Of a stretch of DNA of 64,000 nt, positions 1 through 8,882 are shown one piece after another. A program made the position numbers and the translations under genes. Origin of the DNA: Haloprofundus halobius (lineage in GTDB: Archaea; Halobacteriota; Halobacteria; Halobacteriales; Haloferacaceae); assembly GCF_020097835.1 (NCBI RefSeq), contig NZ_CP083666.1:2976001-3040000 (forward strand), written 5' to 3'. Under the pieces are notes generated by a model that worked only from the letters and a program-made list of their open reading frames with translations, searched no databases and was not told the origin of the DNA. Within the stretch, counting starts at the first letter, position 1. Every line of letters starts with the position of its first letter.

Positions 1-1
1 G

Positions 2-508
2 GACGAGCAGTACGTCGAGGTTGTCCATCGCCCAGAGACGGAGACTCCGCTGAAGAACAAGGAACGCGGCGAGCGGCTCGTCGCTCTCTCGGAACAGTTG
101 TGCGATCTATTGGACGACTGGATCGAACGCCAACGACCGAACGTAGAAGACGAGTACGAACGAGAGCCTCTACTGGCCACAGCCAATGGTCGAATTGGGG
201 CTAGCACTATCGCGAAGTACGTCTACCGGACTACTCGACCCTGCGTCTATACAGGTAAGTGTCCGCACGACCGTGATGTCGAGACGTGCGACGGAGCGAG
301 CGACGAACTCCCGTCAAAGTGCCCAACCAGTGTCTCTCCGCATGCTATCCGTCGGGGTTCGATTACGCACTCCTTGGAAGAAGGAACTCCTGACAAGGTG
401 ATTAGCGATCGAGCGAACGTGAGCCAAGAAATCCTCGACAAGCACTACGACCGGCGTGACGAACGTACGAAGATGGAACAGCGACGGGCGTATATTACTG
501 ATATGTAG
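2..508 (+). CDS. Tyrosine recombinase/integrase, C-terminal part (5' end outside window)
   Basis: The frame is open from base 2, so the gene starts left of the window. What remains is the C-terminal part of the catalytic domain of a haloarchaeal XerC/D-like integrase. Visible active-site elements are the HxxR box (HAIRRG, about residue 115) and the tyrosine nucleophile in KHYDRR near the end. The first catalytic arginine lies upstream of the window. A Cys-containing insert (CPHDRD...CD...KCP) precedes the HxxR box, and the same insert is present in the complete integrase at 7502-8710, so the two are clearly related. Such enzymes integrate or excise plasmid- and virus-like elements at attachment sites. 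No att repeat was identified here. Confidence 0.85.
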   Translation, partial: DEQYVEVVHRPETETPLKNKERGERLVALSEQLCDLLDDWIERQRPNVEDEYEREPLLATANGRIGASTIAKYVYRTTRPCVYTGKCPHDRDVETCDGASDELPSKCPTSVSPHAIRRGSITHSLEEGTPDKVISDRANVSQEILDKHYDRRDERTKMEQRRAYITDM

Positions 509-815
509 CGACTCTCTAATCATATTGAAACCTTGACAGTGTCACTACAGAATGTTCCAAGTGCGCGTTATTGAGGAGTCATAGGGAGGGTAAAACGCGC
601 TCTCGCATCTCAGTGCGTCGATCGGCGCGCTGGTTACAACCGAAATCAGAAGTTCGACAAGGCGACTGTATCAGTAGCTCCTTTTAGCCATACTACCCTA
701 AAAACGAAATCAGAATGCGTATCGAAAACTGGTCAGACTTGGGACGAGCATCCGAGATCATTGAAAATGATTTTCGGAGCGACATCCTTATGTCATCTAA
801 ATTTGAGTTACTTAT
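509..815. other. Intergenic region with probable promoter for the next gene
   Basis: No convincing coding frame is seen. Near the right end, CTTATG at about 787-792 lies roughly 25-30 bp before the start at 816, the spacing expected for a haloarchaeal TATA element driving a leaderless transcript. The segment contains the downstream junction of the integrase, so an attachment site could lie here, but I could not define one. Confidence 0.4.
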
Positions 816-2165
816 ATGCCAGTATGCGTCTCGTGCACTGCAAGTCTCCCATACGGAATAAGCCACTGTCGCGAGTGCAGACATGAAACTGGTTGGGTCA
901 GCTATCCTGAAACTGGGGATTGGTGGGAACAAGATACTGCGGAACAAATCGCCGAAGAAGCCGAGTCTAGTCTCGTTACCTACGAACGACTGACGACTCA
1001 AAAGAGTGGGTTCTTCACCCGATTATTCTCTTTGGAGCCACTCGAGAAGCATCGAACATACGATAGACCAATCATCGGGTATCTCCACCCCGGAGAGATC
1101 CTTCACTACATCTTTACAGGAAATCAAAATACGGTCATCAGAGATCGCCGGGAGTCGCGGTTTATCAGAGAAGAAAATAGCAGTACGGAACTACTTACTA
1201 GTCGTAGTTATAATCCACTGGTGCTCGTCACGAACAACCGAATTCTTTCAATAAGCACTGTTGAAGGGGGTGATTCGCTTGTCGAAGCTCCAATCGAGCG
1301 GATAGTGGATATTGAGATTCAAAGTAACTACGAACCGGACTTCGAGAACGAAGAATTTGTTCACACCTATCTGCTCAGAGTAGCAACTGTCGATTCGAAG
1401 TTTGAATTTCACATTGATACGAACCACGACGAATCTGAACTCAATCGGGCAGTTCGGCTTATCTCTTCTTTAGCAGTTACCTCAGACGAGGTCGGTCCTC
1501 TGTCGGAGCTCAGTGCTGGGACAGATAAGGTAAACACAGATACCACTACTCAGGCGACTGAATCGTCAGTAATCGAAAGGGAGGAAATAGAAGCAGTTCG
1601 CCACAGTAGAGACAGTATTGATTGGGGGGAAGTGCTCCAAACAGGTATAGAAGTGGGCGTGAAATCAGTCTCCGTTGCGAAGTATGCGCCGTACTCAACA
1701 CCACTCTTGGTTGGTGGTGCATCGCTGGGAGGTGCATTATTGAATGCTCATGGTCAGGTTACTGGGAAAAGTCGATCTGTTGATCCTGATGTCCTGATGG
1801 AGAGAGGGCTTAGTGGAGCAGATTTTGCAGAGCAGTATGAGATACCAGGTATTCAGGAGAAGCAGTTTGGTGGTACAGTAGGTGCCTCGCGTTATATCGC
1901 AGAGCAACTTACTCCAGAAAAGTACAACCACTGGGTTCTTCGAACGAATCCTGAGACAATCATAAAAGGTGCGAAAGCTGGATCTAATCTTGCAAGTCAC
2001 TCTGAATCACCCCTCTCTCCGAAGTCCGGAGCGATAGCAGGTGCGTGTGCTGGGCTTGCTTACAGCTACACTCCGCAAGACTCACCACTAAGAGAAATCG
2101 ACCCAAAACATCTATTTGAGGGAATTGAACTGGAAGAAGATACTACTTCCATCGATAGAATTTAG
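816..2165 (+). CDS. Zinc-ribbon protein with PH-like domain and Gly/Ala-rich C-terminal part
   Basis: This 449-aa protein begins with a short zinc ribbon (CVSC...CREC within the first 25 residues). From about residue 85 to 215 it has a beta-rich segment with the look of a bacterial/archaeal PH-like domain (GEILHYIFTGN, then PLVLVTNNRILSIS and an acidic strand region). A linker follows, then a region around residues 275-315 with a short hydrophobic Gly-rich stretch (PLLVGGASLGGALL) that could touch a membrane, and a second Gly/Ala-rich segment near residue 405. No enzymatic motif is visible. The gene stands alone, with about 110 bp to the next start. The PH call is based on pattern only; the function is unknown. 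Confidence 0.7.
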   Translation: MPVCVSCTASLPYGISHCRECRHETGWVSYPETGDWWEQDTAEQIAEEAESSLVTYERLTTQKSGFFTRLFSLEPLEKHRTYDRPIIGYLHPGEILHYIFTGNQNTVIRDRRESRFIREENSSTELLTSRSYNPLVLVTNNRILSISTVEGGDSLVEAPIERIVDIEIQSNYEPDFENEEFVHTYLLRVATVDSKFEFHIDTNHDESELNRAVRLISSLAVTSDEVGPLSELSAGTDKVNTDTTTQATESSVIEREEIEAVRHSRDSIDWGEVLQTGIEVGVKSVSVAKYAPYSTPLLVGGASLGGALLNAHGQVTGKSRSVDPDVLMERGLSGADFAEQYEIPGIQEKQFGGTVGASRYIAEQLTPEKYNHWVLRTNPETIIKGAKAGSNLASHSESPLSPKSGAIAGACAGLAYSYTPQDSPLREIDPKHLFEGIELEEDTTSIDRI

Positions 2166-2278
2166 AGCCCATTCGTTTTGGGACCAGATAACTCGTCCAT
2201 GCCGTATTTTTAGCCATCGGGGATGCGAACGTATTATCCTAAACAATTATCATGTCGTACTAGGATGAACGATGAAAC

Positions 2279-2608
2279 ATGGGAGATTTAGACGAAGATC
2301 TTGAGAAGTCTGCCGACGCCTCACTTGATGAGATGATGAAGCATCTTGATGCAGCGAAGGCGCGACGAAAGAAGCGAGCGGTGAGGAAACAGCGACGGAA
2401 ACGAGAACGTCGCAAGTACTCGGGTCTGGCATTCAAGGTTCGACAGCACCACAACGTCGCGGTCCTAACCAAGAACTACGAGGATCGCCTAGATGAACTT
2501 GTAAAGTACGATGCGATCACCCATCGGCACCCAAAAGAATGGACCGCTGCTAATCAGCTATCGAGGCTCACGGACAACTCCCTATCTACTATCGGACTGG
2601 AGACGTAG
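2279..2608 (+). CDS. Small basic protein of unknown function
   Basis: This 109-aa protein has an acidic N-terminus (residues 1-35) followed by a strongly basic block of Lys/Arg (about residues 30-50), suggesting nucleic-acid contact. It has no recognised domain. Its TAG stop shares one base with the GTG start of the next gene (TAGTG), so the two are probably translated together. The start codon is an ATG; two nearby ATGs upstream are in other frames. Confidence 0.6.
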   Translation: MGDLDEDLEKSADASLDEMMKHLDAAKARRKKRAVRKQRRKRERRKYSGLAFKVRQHHNVAVLTKNYEDRLDELVKYDAITHRHPKEWTAANQLSRLTDNSLSTIGLET

Positions 2609-2889
2609 TGACCCATACCGGGATTATCACCGATCTCATTCTCAACCCTGACCCGATGTCGGCAGAAGCCGAGAAGTTTCGGAATCACATCAGCAAACAA
2701 GACACGTACAGCGAACATAGTGCCGAGTTGGATAAAACTACATACCTCGTCAAGCAAGGCCAGAAACTCGATGAGCCGTTCCCAATGACAGACCTCATAA
2801 AAATAAGCGATAACGAGCCAATCAACCCGGGTTTCTGGCGGAGTGCACCAGCATACGTATTTCACCGTGACCGAGACTTCGACCAGTAA
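2608..2889 (+). CDS. Small hypothetical protein, coupled to upstream gene
   Basis: This is a 93-aa protein starting at a GTG that overlaps the preceding stop by one base. The sequence is mixed polar with no recognised motif, no membrane segment and no signal peptide. The overlap with the basic 109-aa protein is the main support that it is real and acts with it. I do not recognise a family. Confidence 0.5.
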   Translation: MTHTGIITDLILNPDPMSAEAEKFRNHISKQDTYSEHSAELDKTTYLVKQGQKLDEPFPMTDLIKISDNEPINPGFWRSAPAYVFHRDRDFDQ

Positions 2890-3251
2890 TTGAGATCCTG
2901 GCTCGTATGGTAGCGAATTGAGTTCTGCTAATCGTTGCATTGGTCGTCTGCACCGAAGGAGTCCTACTCACCTCGTGACCGATACGTACCTTATTTTATC
3001 AGTATAGGGAACACCACCGCCTTCGAAGTGAAGGGGGTGTTGTCGAAATGAGGACTCCATTATCGATATGAAATCGACACACTAGCTGCGAGGCAGGAGA
3101 TGACTATTATCACCACTGAAGGCCGCCCAGAACTCTACAGTATGACCTGAGTCAATTGACGTCATTTTTTCCCCGAATTCAGCAACTTCACGAAGTACAG
3201 AGACATTTCATCAGATCTATGAACTCAAACCATCCTGCTGCCTTCTATGTA
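2890..3251. other. Intergenic region between convergent genes
   Basis: No supported gene is seen. At 3151-3160 there is a perfect 10-bp palindrome (GTCAATTGAC), followed by a run of six T at 3165-3170. This could end plus-strand transcription coming from 2279-2889, although the stem is short and AT-rich. Confidence 0.35.
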
Positions 3252-3704
3252 TTACAGCAGGTCTTTGTCTCGGAAATACAGGTGGAGGCCAAGCGGTTCA
3301 TCACCATCCATCCACTCGATATCAATTGTGTGGCCATCTACATCAACAGCAGTGAGAAGTATTGAGCTCCACCAGTTTTCCACAAGTGCGTGGTAATCTC
3401 GTGCGACTTCTTCTTCGAACTCCTCATCACTCACATCATCGGGCAGCTGCAACTCAACTTCATGCCGTGTCTCCACGGGCGACGGACGATTCTCAACCCT
3501 CTCAACAAACTTTGAGATAGGAATGTAGCGGTCGGGGACCTCGAGCGCGTACTGACTCTGAAACTTGATGCTTCCTCTCTGTCGACCAGTTACCCCTTCG
3601 GCCTCGATGTACACGGGTTCAGGATTGCTGGATAGGCACGCATAATATCCGCGTCGGAACTCGTCAAAGTCGATAACGATGGTTTCGAGGTGTTGGTAGG
3701 TCAT
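3252..3704 (-). CDS. Hypothetical acidic protein
   Basis: This is a 150-aa soluble protein with the acidic character of haloarchaeal proteins (for example an SDEEFEEEVARDY block around residue 95). It has no recognised catalytic motif, Cys cluster or membrane segment. The start is an ATG at 3704. A TATA-like element on the minus strand around 3730-3738 (GATAAG) is at the right distance for a leaderless transcript. It is convergent with the two-gene unit to its left. Function unknown. Confidence 0.6.
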   Translation of the reverse strand: MTYQHLETIVIDFDEFRRGYYACLSSNPEPVYIEAEGVTGRQRGSIKFQSQYALEVPDRYIPISKFVERVENRPSPVETRHEVELQLPDDVSDEEFEEEVARDYHALVENWWSSILLTAVDVDGHTIDIEWMDGDEPLGLHLYFRDKDLL

Positions 3705-3939
3705 TAGGCAAAGCTGATTCGGAGGTCATCATACGCTTATCTATTTTCACCTCTGTCACCTGCGCTTTAGAGGGCGTAACTCGGTTATCTCATCCTTTGT
3801 TCTCGCTTTTGAGAATCGTCTAATTCATGGGGTAATGCGAGCGATGGAGGCTAACCGACCGATTAACACTGAACCCCTCTCCATGCACATATGGGGAAAC
3901 CATTAAGTGATGGGTCTGTGTACGCATGAAATAGAGTCA

Positions 3940-4539
3940 ATGTCTGAAGAACGAGAGCGGGCGAGCATTACACTGCCCACGTCGCTGAAAGAGAGGATCA
4001 AGGAGGATGGAAACATGTCTGAGACGATTGAGGAGGCGCTCGAACGGTACTTTGAGACATCGACTATCCACTATGTGAATACAAATGCCCAGTACGTGCC
4101 CGAAGGCGGGACGAAAATCTACTCCAATGGAGTCGTCGCGACGTACGGTGCCAAACGGTTTGGAGAATCGCTCCGCGAACTAAAGCCAGGTGATGGTGTC
4201 GTCTCATACGTAAGTGACTCATCGGTCAAGTACGACGGTGGGGCACGGGCCTTTGGCGTCGTACAAGCTCCGTGGAGCGGCTCGAGAGTTCCTGCTGAGG
4301 AGAACCTGTACAACCCTGGAGAGGAGGAGTCTCGAGAGTACCACGTCCCTGTGAAGTGGCTCGGGGTGCTCGGAGAGGAGTCAACGGTCAGCCCGAAAGA
4401 CATCCGCACCATTACGGGGCGAAAAACACCACAGCGAACGCTGGAGACTCCCGGAGATGAGTATCAGCACGGAATGCAACTGCTCGCGGAGGTCATTCTC
4501 GGGAGGACGATCCTTGCTGACCTGTTCCGAATCGAGTGA
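3940..4539 (+). CDS. Ribbon-helix-helix-like N-terminus plus EVE/PUA-like domain
   Basis: I prefer the ATG at 3940 (199 aa) because the conserved-looking sequence begins there; a GTG at 3907 and an ATG at 3910 are possible. Residues 1-45 (ASITLPTSLKERI... SETIEEALERYFE) resemble a ribbon-helix-helix DNA-binding or dimerisation module. Residues about 60-160 carry a pattern like the EVE/YTH-type PUA fold: a GDGVVSYV strand, then RAFGVVQAPW, then YHVPVKWLGVL. EVE domains in prokaryotes are associated with recognition of modified bases in restriction-like systems. The last 4 bases overlap the next gene (GTGA), indicating an operon. The EVE assignment is by pattern only. Confidence 0.55.
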   Translation: MSEERERASITLPTSLKERIKEDGNMSETIEEALERYFETSTIHYVNTNAQYVPEGGTKIYSNGVVATYGAKRFGESLRELKPGDGVVSYVSDSSVKYDGGARAFGVVQAPWSGSRVPAEENLYNPGEEESREYHVPVKWLGVLGEESTVSPKDIRTITGRKTPQRTLETPGDEYQHGMQLLAEVILGRTILADLFRIE

Positions 4540-5192
4540 ACACTATCAACCAGATACAATATATGCCATCCAGACCAACCTATCCGCCTGAAGAGCAGAT
4601 CATAATCGAGAGCGCCGCCCTGACCGCACGGACGCAGTTCTTCCACCACTGCTCCGGCTCAGCGCTTCCCGTACGCGATATCCCTGGTCGTGGGAAGACC
4701 GAACCGAACATCGAGTACGGCGCTGAGCAAGGCCTCAACACCGATGGTGAGATCATCGCCGCAGAGAACTATCACCACAGCTGCGTGCCACAAGCGATTG
4801 CATCCTTCCTCACCTCCGATGAGCAGTTCCTTGTGCTCATCACGAACCCCGATCAGCTGTCTGGCGGAAAGCAGATTGTTGGGTACATTGAGAAGAGAGA
4901 CTACCTAGACATGGGCGACCGATACGCGGTGACCGGCCCCGTGAAGCTGTACGGCCTCGCAGATGCAATCCCGGTGAATGAGGTCGGAGTCAACCCCCGT
5001 AGTGAGGCGAAACTTGGAGAAGCCGAGATGGAGACTATCCTCGATCACTTTGCCGGTTGTGAGGAGGCAACTGAGGAATGCCTTGAGGAGACGCTCCGGC
5101 TCAAAGAGAAGCATTCAGATACACCATCTACTGATGGTTGTGGATGCAGTTGTGACTCCGGCTTCGTCGAAGACGATACTAGCGGTTGTTGA
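4536..5192 (+). CDS. Hypothetical protein with Cys-rich tail, coupled to the EVE-like gene
   Basis: This 218-aa protein starts at a GTG overlapping the previous stop; an internal ATG at 4563 is an alternative. The central part is an ordinary soluble domain without recognised motifs. The last 25 residues contain a dense cysteine cluster (DGCGCSCDSG...SGC), and more cysteines lie at about 175-182, possibly a metal site. Because it is translationally coupled to the EVE-like gene, it probably acts with it, perhaps as the effector of a two-gene cassette. No known nuclease motif is visible. Confidence 0.6.
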   Translation: MNTINQIQYMPSRPTYPPEEQIIIESAALTARTQFFHHCSGSALPVRDIPGRGKTEPNIEYGAEQGLNTDGEIIAAENYHHSCVPQAIASFLTSDEQFLVLITNPDQLSGGKQIVGYIEKRDYLDMGDRYAVTGPVKLYGLADAIPVNEVGVNPRSEAKLGEAEMETILDHFAGCEEATEECLEETLRLKEKHSDTPSTDGCGCSCDSGFVEDDTSGC

Positions 5193-5413
5193 GCTGGGGG
5201 TGTGTTTTCCAAGTGTGACAACCTGCCGACGTGGCTCTGAAGTCACTCGAAGTAGCTGTGAGCCTGACCGATGTCGGCATATACATCACTGGCCATTTTA
5301 CACGAAGTAGCGACTCTAGCTGTCAGCGACCGTTAAAAGGCAATATGGGCAACCCAAAGACGGTCAAGTACCGCTGTTGAGACGAATTAGTACCAGACAG
5401 GGTAATCAATCCA

Positions 5414-5420
5414 ACTTATC
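5414..5420 (+). promoter_or_regulatory. TATA-like promoter element for the phosphoesterase gene
   Basis: ACTTATC lies 24-30 bp upstream of the ATG at 5444. This is the distance expected between a TATA box and a leaderless haloarchaeal start. Confidence 0.4.
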
Positions 5421-5443
5421 AATCTACACTGTTCAGTTTTCCT

Positions 5444-6466
5444 ATGGAGACGACATACGAGGATCTTGGGGAAGATGGTCAGTATGAAATTATTGTCCGT
5501 GTTCGTGATTACTCGCGGGCAAAAAAAGAGAACCGTGCATTTGAATTGAGCATAGAAGACTCCAATGGGACGCGGTTCCCCTTCATTGTCTGGGAGAAAT
5601 CAAAGAAAGGCAGGAACTATAACTGGCAGAAAGGATGTTGGTATCGCCTCAGTGGAGTTTCGGTGAACGAGTGGCCGTCTGGGAAAGTGCTTCATGGAAC
5701 CTCCGCTCTCAGAATCAAAAATCTCGGAACCCGACAGGGTAAAGACCGAGTCGATCTTCTCTATATGACCGACAGCCATCTCGGGAAGACCACTCACAGC
5801 TACAATGGACAAACTTGGTCAGTGTCACCCGACGAGGGATTCGGTGCTGCAATTGAATACGCAATTCAGAAGAACGTAAGCGCAGTTGTTCACGGGGGCG
5901 ATCTGTTTCACAACCCCGGGAGCGGGATTGATGAGGAAGAGATCGCCGTTTGTCGTGAAAACTTGACCAAGTTAGCAGAACATGATATTCCACTCTACTT
6001 CATCTACGGGAATCATGAACGTCAAGCTGGCCGACGGATTATGGAAAGATTCGTCGATGATGGGCTGGCTGTGCATCTGGGCCCCCGTTACGAAGTAATC
6101 GGAGACGCAATCGCCCTCTACGGTATCGACTACCGATCAAACTGGGATAATTTTGTTCTTGATTTTGAAGGTTTGACAAAGAGCCTGCCAACCATCCTCT
6201 GTATCCACCAGTCATTAGCACCATTCACAGCTAGTAGCAATCCCGAGTATTCACTCAGTAGGCTTCAAGAGACCTCAAATATCCCATTTGATTTGGTACT
6301 AGTCGGGCATACTCACTCCCGTTCAGAGCATCAGCTTGGCGAGTGTCGAGGGCTGTCTGGAGGAGCAACGGCACGGGTTGGTGAATCCAGAGACGAACTT
6401 CAACCGAGCGCCGAGCTAGTCACCATAGAAGGGGAACAAACGACGTTGCAGCGGAAATATCTCTGA
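5444..6466 (+). CDS. OB-fold plus calcineurin-like (Mre11/SbcD-type) phosphoesterase
   Basis: The 340-aa protein has an N-terminal beta-rich segment (residues 1-100) resembling an OB fold (YEIIVRVRDYSRAKKENRAF, FPFIVWEKS). A metallophosphoesterase domain of the Mre11/SbcD type follows. The metal-binding motifs are all present: DSHLG (about 109), GGDLFH (about 152), GNHE (about 190), a His in CIHQS, and GHTHSR (about 287). Mre11 family enzymes are Mn-dependent DNA nucleases that normally work with a Rad50/SbcC ATPase. No SMC-like partner gene lies nearby. The OB domain could provide single-strand DNA binding in place of a partner. It is a single-gene unit with its own promoter. Confidence 0.85.
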   Translation: METTYEDLGEDGQYEIIVRVRDYSRAKKENRAFELSIEDSNGTRFPFIVWEKSKKGRNYNWQKGCWYRLSGVSVNEWPSGKVLHGTSALRIKNLGTRQGKDRVDLLYMTDSHLGKTTHSYNGQTWSVSPDEGFGAAIEYAIQKNVSAVVHGGDLFHNPGSGIDEEEIAVCRENLTKLAEHDIPLYFIYGNHERQAGRRIMERFVDDGLAVHLGPRYEVIGDAIALYGIDYRSNWDNFVLDFEGLTKSLPTILCIHQSLAPFTASSNPEYSLSRLQETSNIPFDLVLVGHTHSRSEHQLGECRGLSGGATARVGESRDELQPSAELVTIEGEQTTLQRKYL

Positions 6467-6664
6467 TCCGGGGCGGAAGCTACGAACTCGAAGTGACGAA
6501 GGGGAAAGATACGACCGGCGAGTACGAAGGCGGGAAGCAACGCGAGACATGGATGACCCCCGAACAGTCGGTTCTGTGCCATCATGGACGGAAAGTTCGA
6601 CCGCGTGAAGAGGTACGACCGAGACTGGAGTGGAGGAATCTGTGCCGAGTGGGGATTCTGCCAC

Positions 6665-7348
6665 CTACGATCGAGGTGCGACGTCGTCGTTCAGCGTCGT
6701 CCCCATGTGAACGGGCTCGAACTCCTCACCGATGTCGGCGTAGTAGACAGCGAAGTTCGCTTCGAGGTCCGTGACGAGGTAGTGTTCGATCACATCGGTG
6801 AGGGTAGCCCGACGATCGTCGTCGCCTTCGTCGACAGCTTTGAGGTATGCAGGGCCGAGTTCTCTCCCGAACCTCTTGCTCGTCACCTCTGACCCCTGCC
6901 ACACAGTCGACGCCGGTTTCCAGCCGTAAGATTCGACGCACTCCTCTAAGCTTGGCCACTTCTGGTTCCTTCGACTGGCCTCTGTCTTCCGGTCCTCGAA
7001 CAGGTCGATGTGGGTGTCTTCCGTGTGTAGTGAGGTCTCGTGGTAGTCCTCGCCGGTTATGGAGAGTCGCTCAACGAGAAAGTCGATGTCGAAACCCCTG
7101 CCGTTGTAGGATACGAGCCCGTCTGCGCCGAATTCGTCGAGACGGCGAAACGCTCGTTTGATCATCTCTCCCTCCGTCTCCCCGTCTCGGTGGTACATCT
7201 CGTAAGTCGCCTCACTCCCGGCACTCTCTCGGTCGTGGACGCCGATCCCGATTGAGACAGTCTCGCCCTGCTCGGGATCGTAGTGAGTCGTTTCGATGTC
7301 GATGGTCGCAACGCGCTCGAACCCGTCGTCTTCCCTCGAATATTCCAT
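6665..7348 (-). CDS. DEDDy-family 3'-5' exonuclease (RNase H-like fold)
   Basis: This 227-aa protein has the three exonuclease motifs: ExoI DIETT near residue 17, ExoII NGRGFD near residue 80, and ExoIII YxxxD (YLVTD) near residue 190. The ExoII spacing and the absence of polymerase domains point to a stand-alone nuclease of the type related to the PolB exonuclease domain or the YprB RNase H-like domain. It probably degrades single-stranded DNA or RNA ends. It is transcribed toward the phosphoesterase gene (convergent). The 198 bp between them hold no clear gene. Confidence 0.8.
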   Translation of the reverse strand: MEYSREDDGFERVATIDIETTHYDPEQGETVSIGIGVHDRESAGSEATYEMYHRDGETEGEMIKRAFRRLDEFGADGLVSYNGRGFDIDFLVERLSITGEDYHETSLHTEDTHIDLFEDRKTEASRRNQKWPSLEECVESYGWKPASTVWQGSEVTSKRFGRELGPAYLKAVDEGDDDRRATLTDVIEHYLVTDLEANFAVYYADIGEEFEPVHMGTTLNDDVAPRS

Positions 7349-7376
7349 AGACGGATATCAGATGAACACACTATCA

Positions 7377-7387
7377 ATTTTATTAAA
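7377..7387 (-). promoter_or_regulatory. TATA-like element for the DEDDy exonuclease
   Basis: On the minus strand this reads GTTTAATAAAA, about 29-39 bp before the ATG at 7348. It is a good haloarchaeal TATA match in an otherwise AT-rich intergenic segment. Confidence 0.5.
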
Positions 7388-7501
7388 CAGATACTATCAG
7401 TAGCCTGCTTAAGTCGTGCAGAATACTCTCGTCGGTGAGAGAGATCCGTTATTGACGAAACCACGAATCACGCGCCAACACCGGAACGCGAAATCGTCGC
7501 T

Positions 7502-8710
7502 CTAACGGTCGACAGAGTCGCGGACCTCGTCCAGTACGAAGTCCTTCAGCATGTCCTGCCACATCGAGGCCAACCGCCGCTTCTCGGCGTGACTCCGTTC
7601 GTCGTAGTGTTTCTTCAGTACCTCGGGCGAGACGTCGTACATCTCGGAGATCATCTGTGGGAACGAACCCTCGTTGAGTTGCCACGTGAGCCGTCCACGC
7701 CGAATCGGGTGCGGCGAGACGCTGTCGGGACACTTCGACGCCCGGTCGTTCGTTTGGGCAGCCTCGCACTCGCTGACGTCACGGTCGAACGGACACTCGC
7801 CGGTAATCGCGCACGGACGCGACCACATGTACGCGTACTTCCGGATCGTCGAACCCGAGAGACGACCATGCTTAGTTGCGAACAGCGGCTCACGACCGTA
7901 GTCGTCGGTCACGTCAGGACGGTGGTGTTTGACGAAGTCGTCAATGACCTCTCGAACTTCCTCGTCCACTTCGACGTCACGCTCGCTGTTGTTTCCGTTC
8001 TTGAGACGAGTCCGTGTCTCTTCGCGGTTGCGGAACTTGATGACTGCCTTCCCCGTTTCCTCGTCCGGGACATAGTCATCGAAGTCGAGTGCTCGAAGTC
8101 CGCTGATACGGCACCCCGTCTTCCCGAGAACGAGCCACGCGCAGTGTTGTAACGTGGCGTACTCGAACTTCTCGAGGTACGAGAGAATCTCGTCGACCGT
8201 GTGCTGGCGGATGATTGTGTCCCTGCTCTCGTCTTCGGGATTGACCGTTGGGATGGGGACCTTCTTGGCGAGGTTCTCCGTCACCCACTCTGTCCTCTCG
8301 CAGTAGCGGAGGAACTTGCGCAGAGTCTTCATCTGAGTCTCTTCGGTGGTCACCTTCCAGCCGGATTCTGCGCGCCGCCAGTCGCGGAAGTCCTTGACAA
8401 GTTGGCCGTCGAGTTCGTGGAGGGAGGTGACGCGACGGGTACCGTCGTCGCCTTCTTGGCGGCACCAGTCGACGAAGAAGCCCAGCCTCGACTTGTGGTT
8501 GTCGTACGTCCCCTGCGAACTCTCTCGCTTCAGGTCCGCGAGATACTCGTCGACGGCCTCTTCGGGCTTCTTGTCGTTCAGCGACTCGCGGACACCGAAG
8601 TCGAGTCCCTCGAAACCATCGTCGATTCCGGCGAGACCTTCTTTCATCGCTTGCTGGACGATACGTTTCAAGACTTCTTCGTCGTCGATGGGAGAGCCAA
8701 CGCTACTCAT
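7502..8710 (-). CDS. Tyrosine recombinase/integrase, complete
   Basis: This 402-aa protein has an N-terminal SAM-like core-binding domain (about 50-160: YLADLKRESSQGTYDNHKSR) and a C-terminal catalytic domain. Active-site elements are the first Arg in GCRISGLR (about 210), the HxxR box HPIRRG (about 330) and the nucleophile in KKHYDER (about 367). It shares the Cys-bearing insert CPFDRD...KCPDSVSP with the truncated integrase at the left edge, so they are homologues facing opposite ways about 7 kb apart. It would integrate or excise an element whose ends were not located. The start is an ATG with an alternative within the first 15 residues. Confidence 0.93.
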   Translation of the reverse strand: MSSVGSPIDDEEVLKRIVQQAMKEGLAGIDDGFEGLDFGVRESLNDKKPEEAVDEYLADLKRESSQGTYDNHKSRLGFFVDWCRQEGDDGTRRVTSLHELDGQLVKDFRDWRRAESGWKVTTEETQMKTLRKFLRYCERTEWVTENLAKKVPIPTVNPEDESRDTIIRQHTVDEILSYLEKFEYATLQHCAWLVLGKTGCRISGLRALDFDDYVPDEETGKAVIKFRNREETRTRLKNGNNSERDVEVDEEVREVIDDFVKHHRPDVTDDYGREPLFATKHGRLSGSTIRKYAYMWSRPCAITGECPFDRDVSECEAAQTNDRASKCPDSVSPHPIRRGRLTWQLNEGSFPQMISEMYDVSPEVLKKHYDERSHAEKRRLASMWQDMLKDFVLDEVRDSVDR

Positions 8711-8882
8711 CTGCCGTCACCTCTCGGTTCGACGTGAGGAGCGGGCAGCCGGGCAATTGGTCAGCGGGCGGGCGTTCAGTGAGATGTATCTGTTCGTTCA
8801 TGTTTGTAGGTGGTTGTCACTCTTTTTCGATCGGGAACCGGGGGCCTGTCATGCACGTGCCCTGTCCGTCGGTGTCCAGGGG

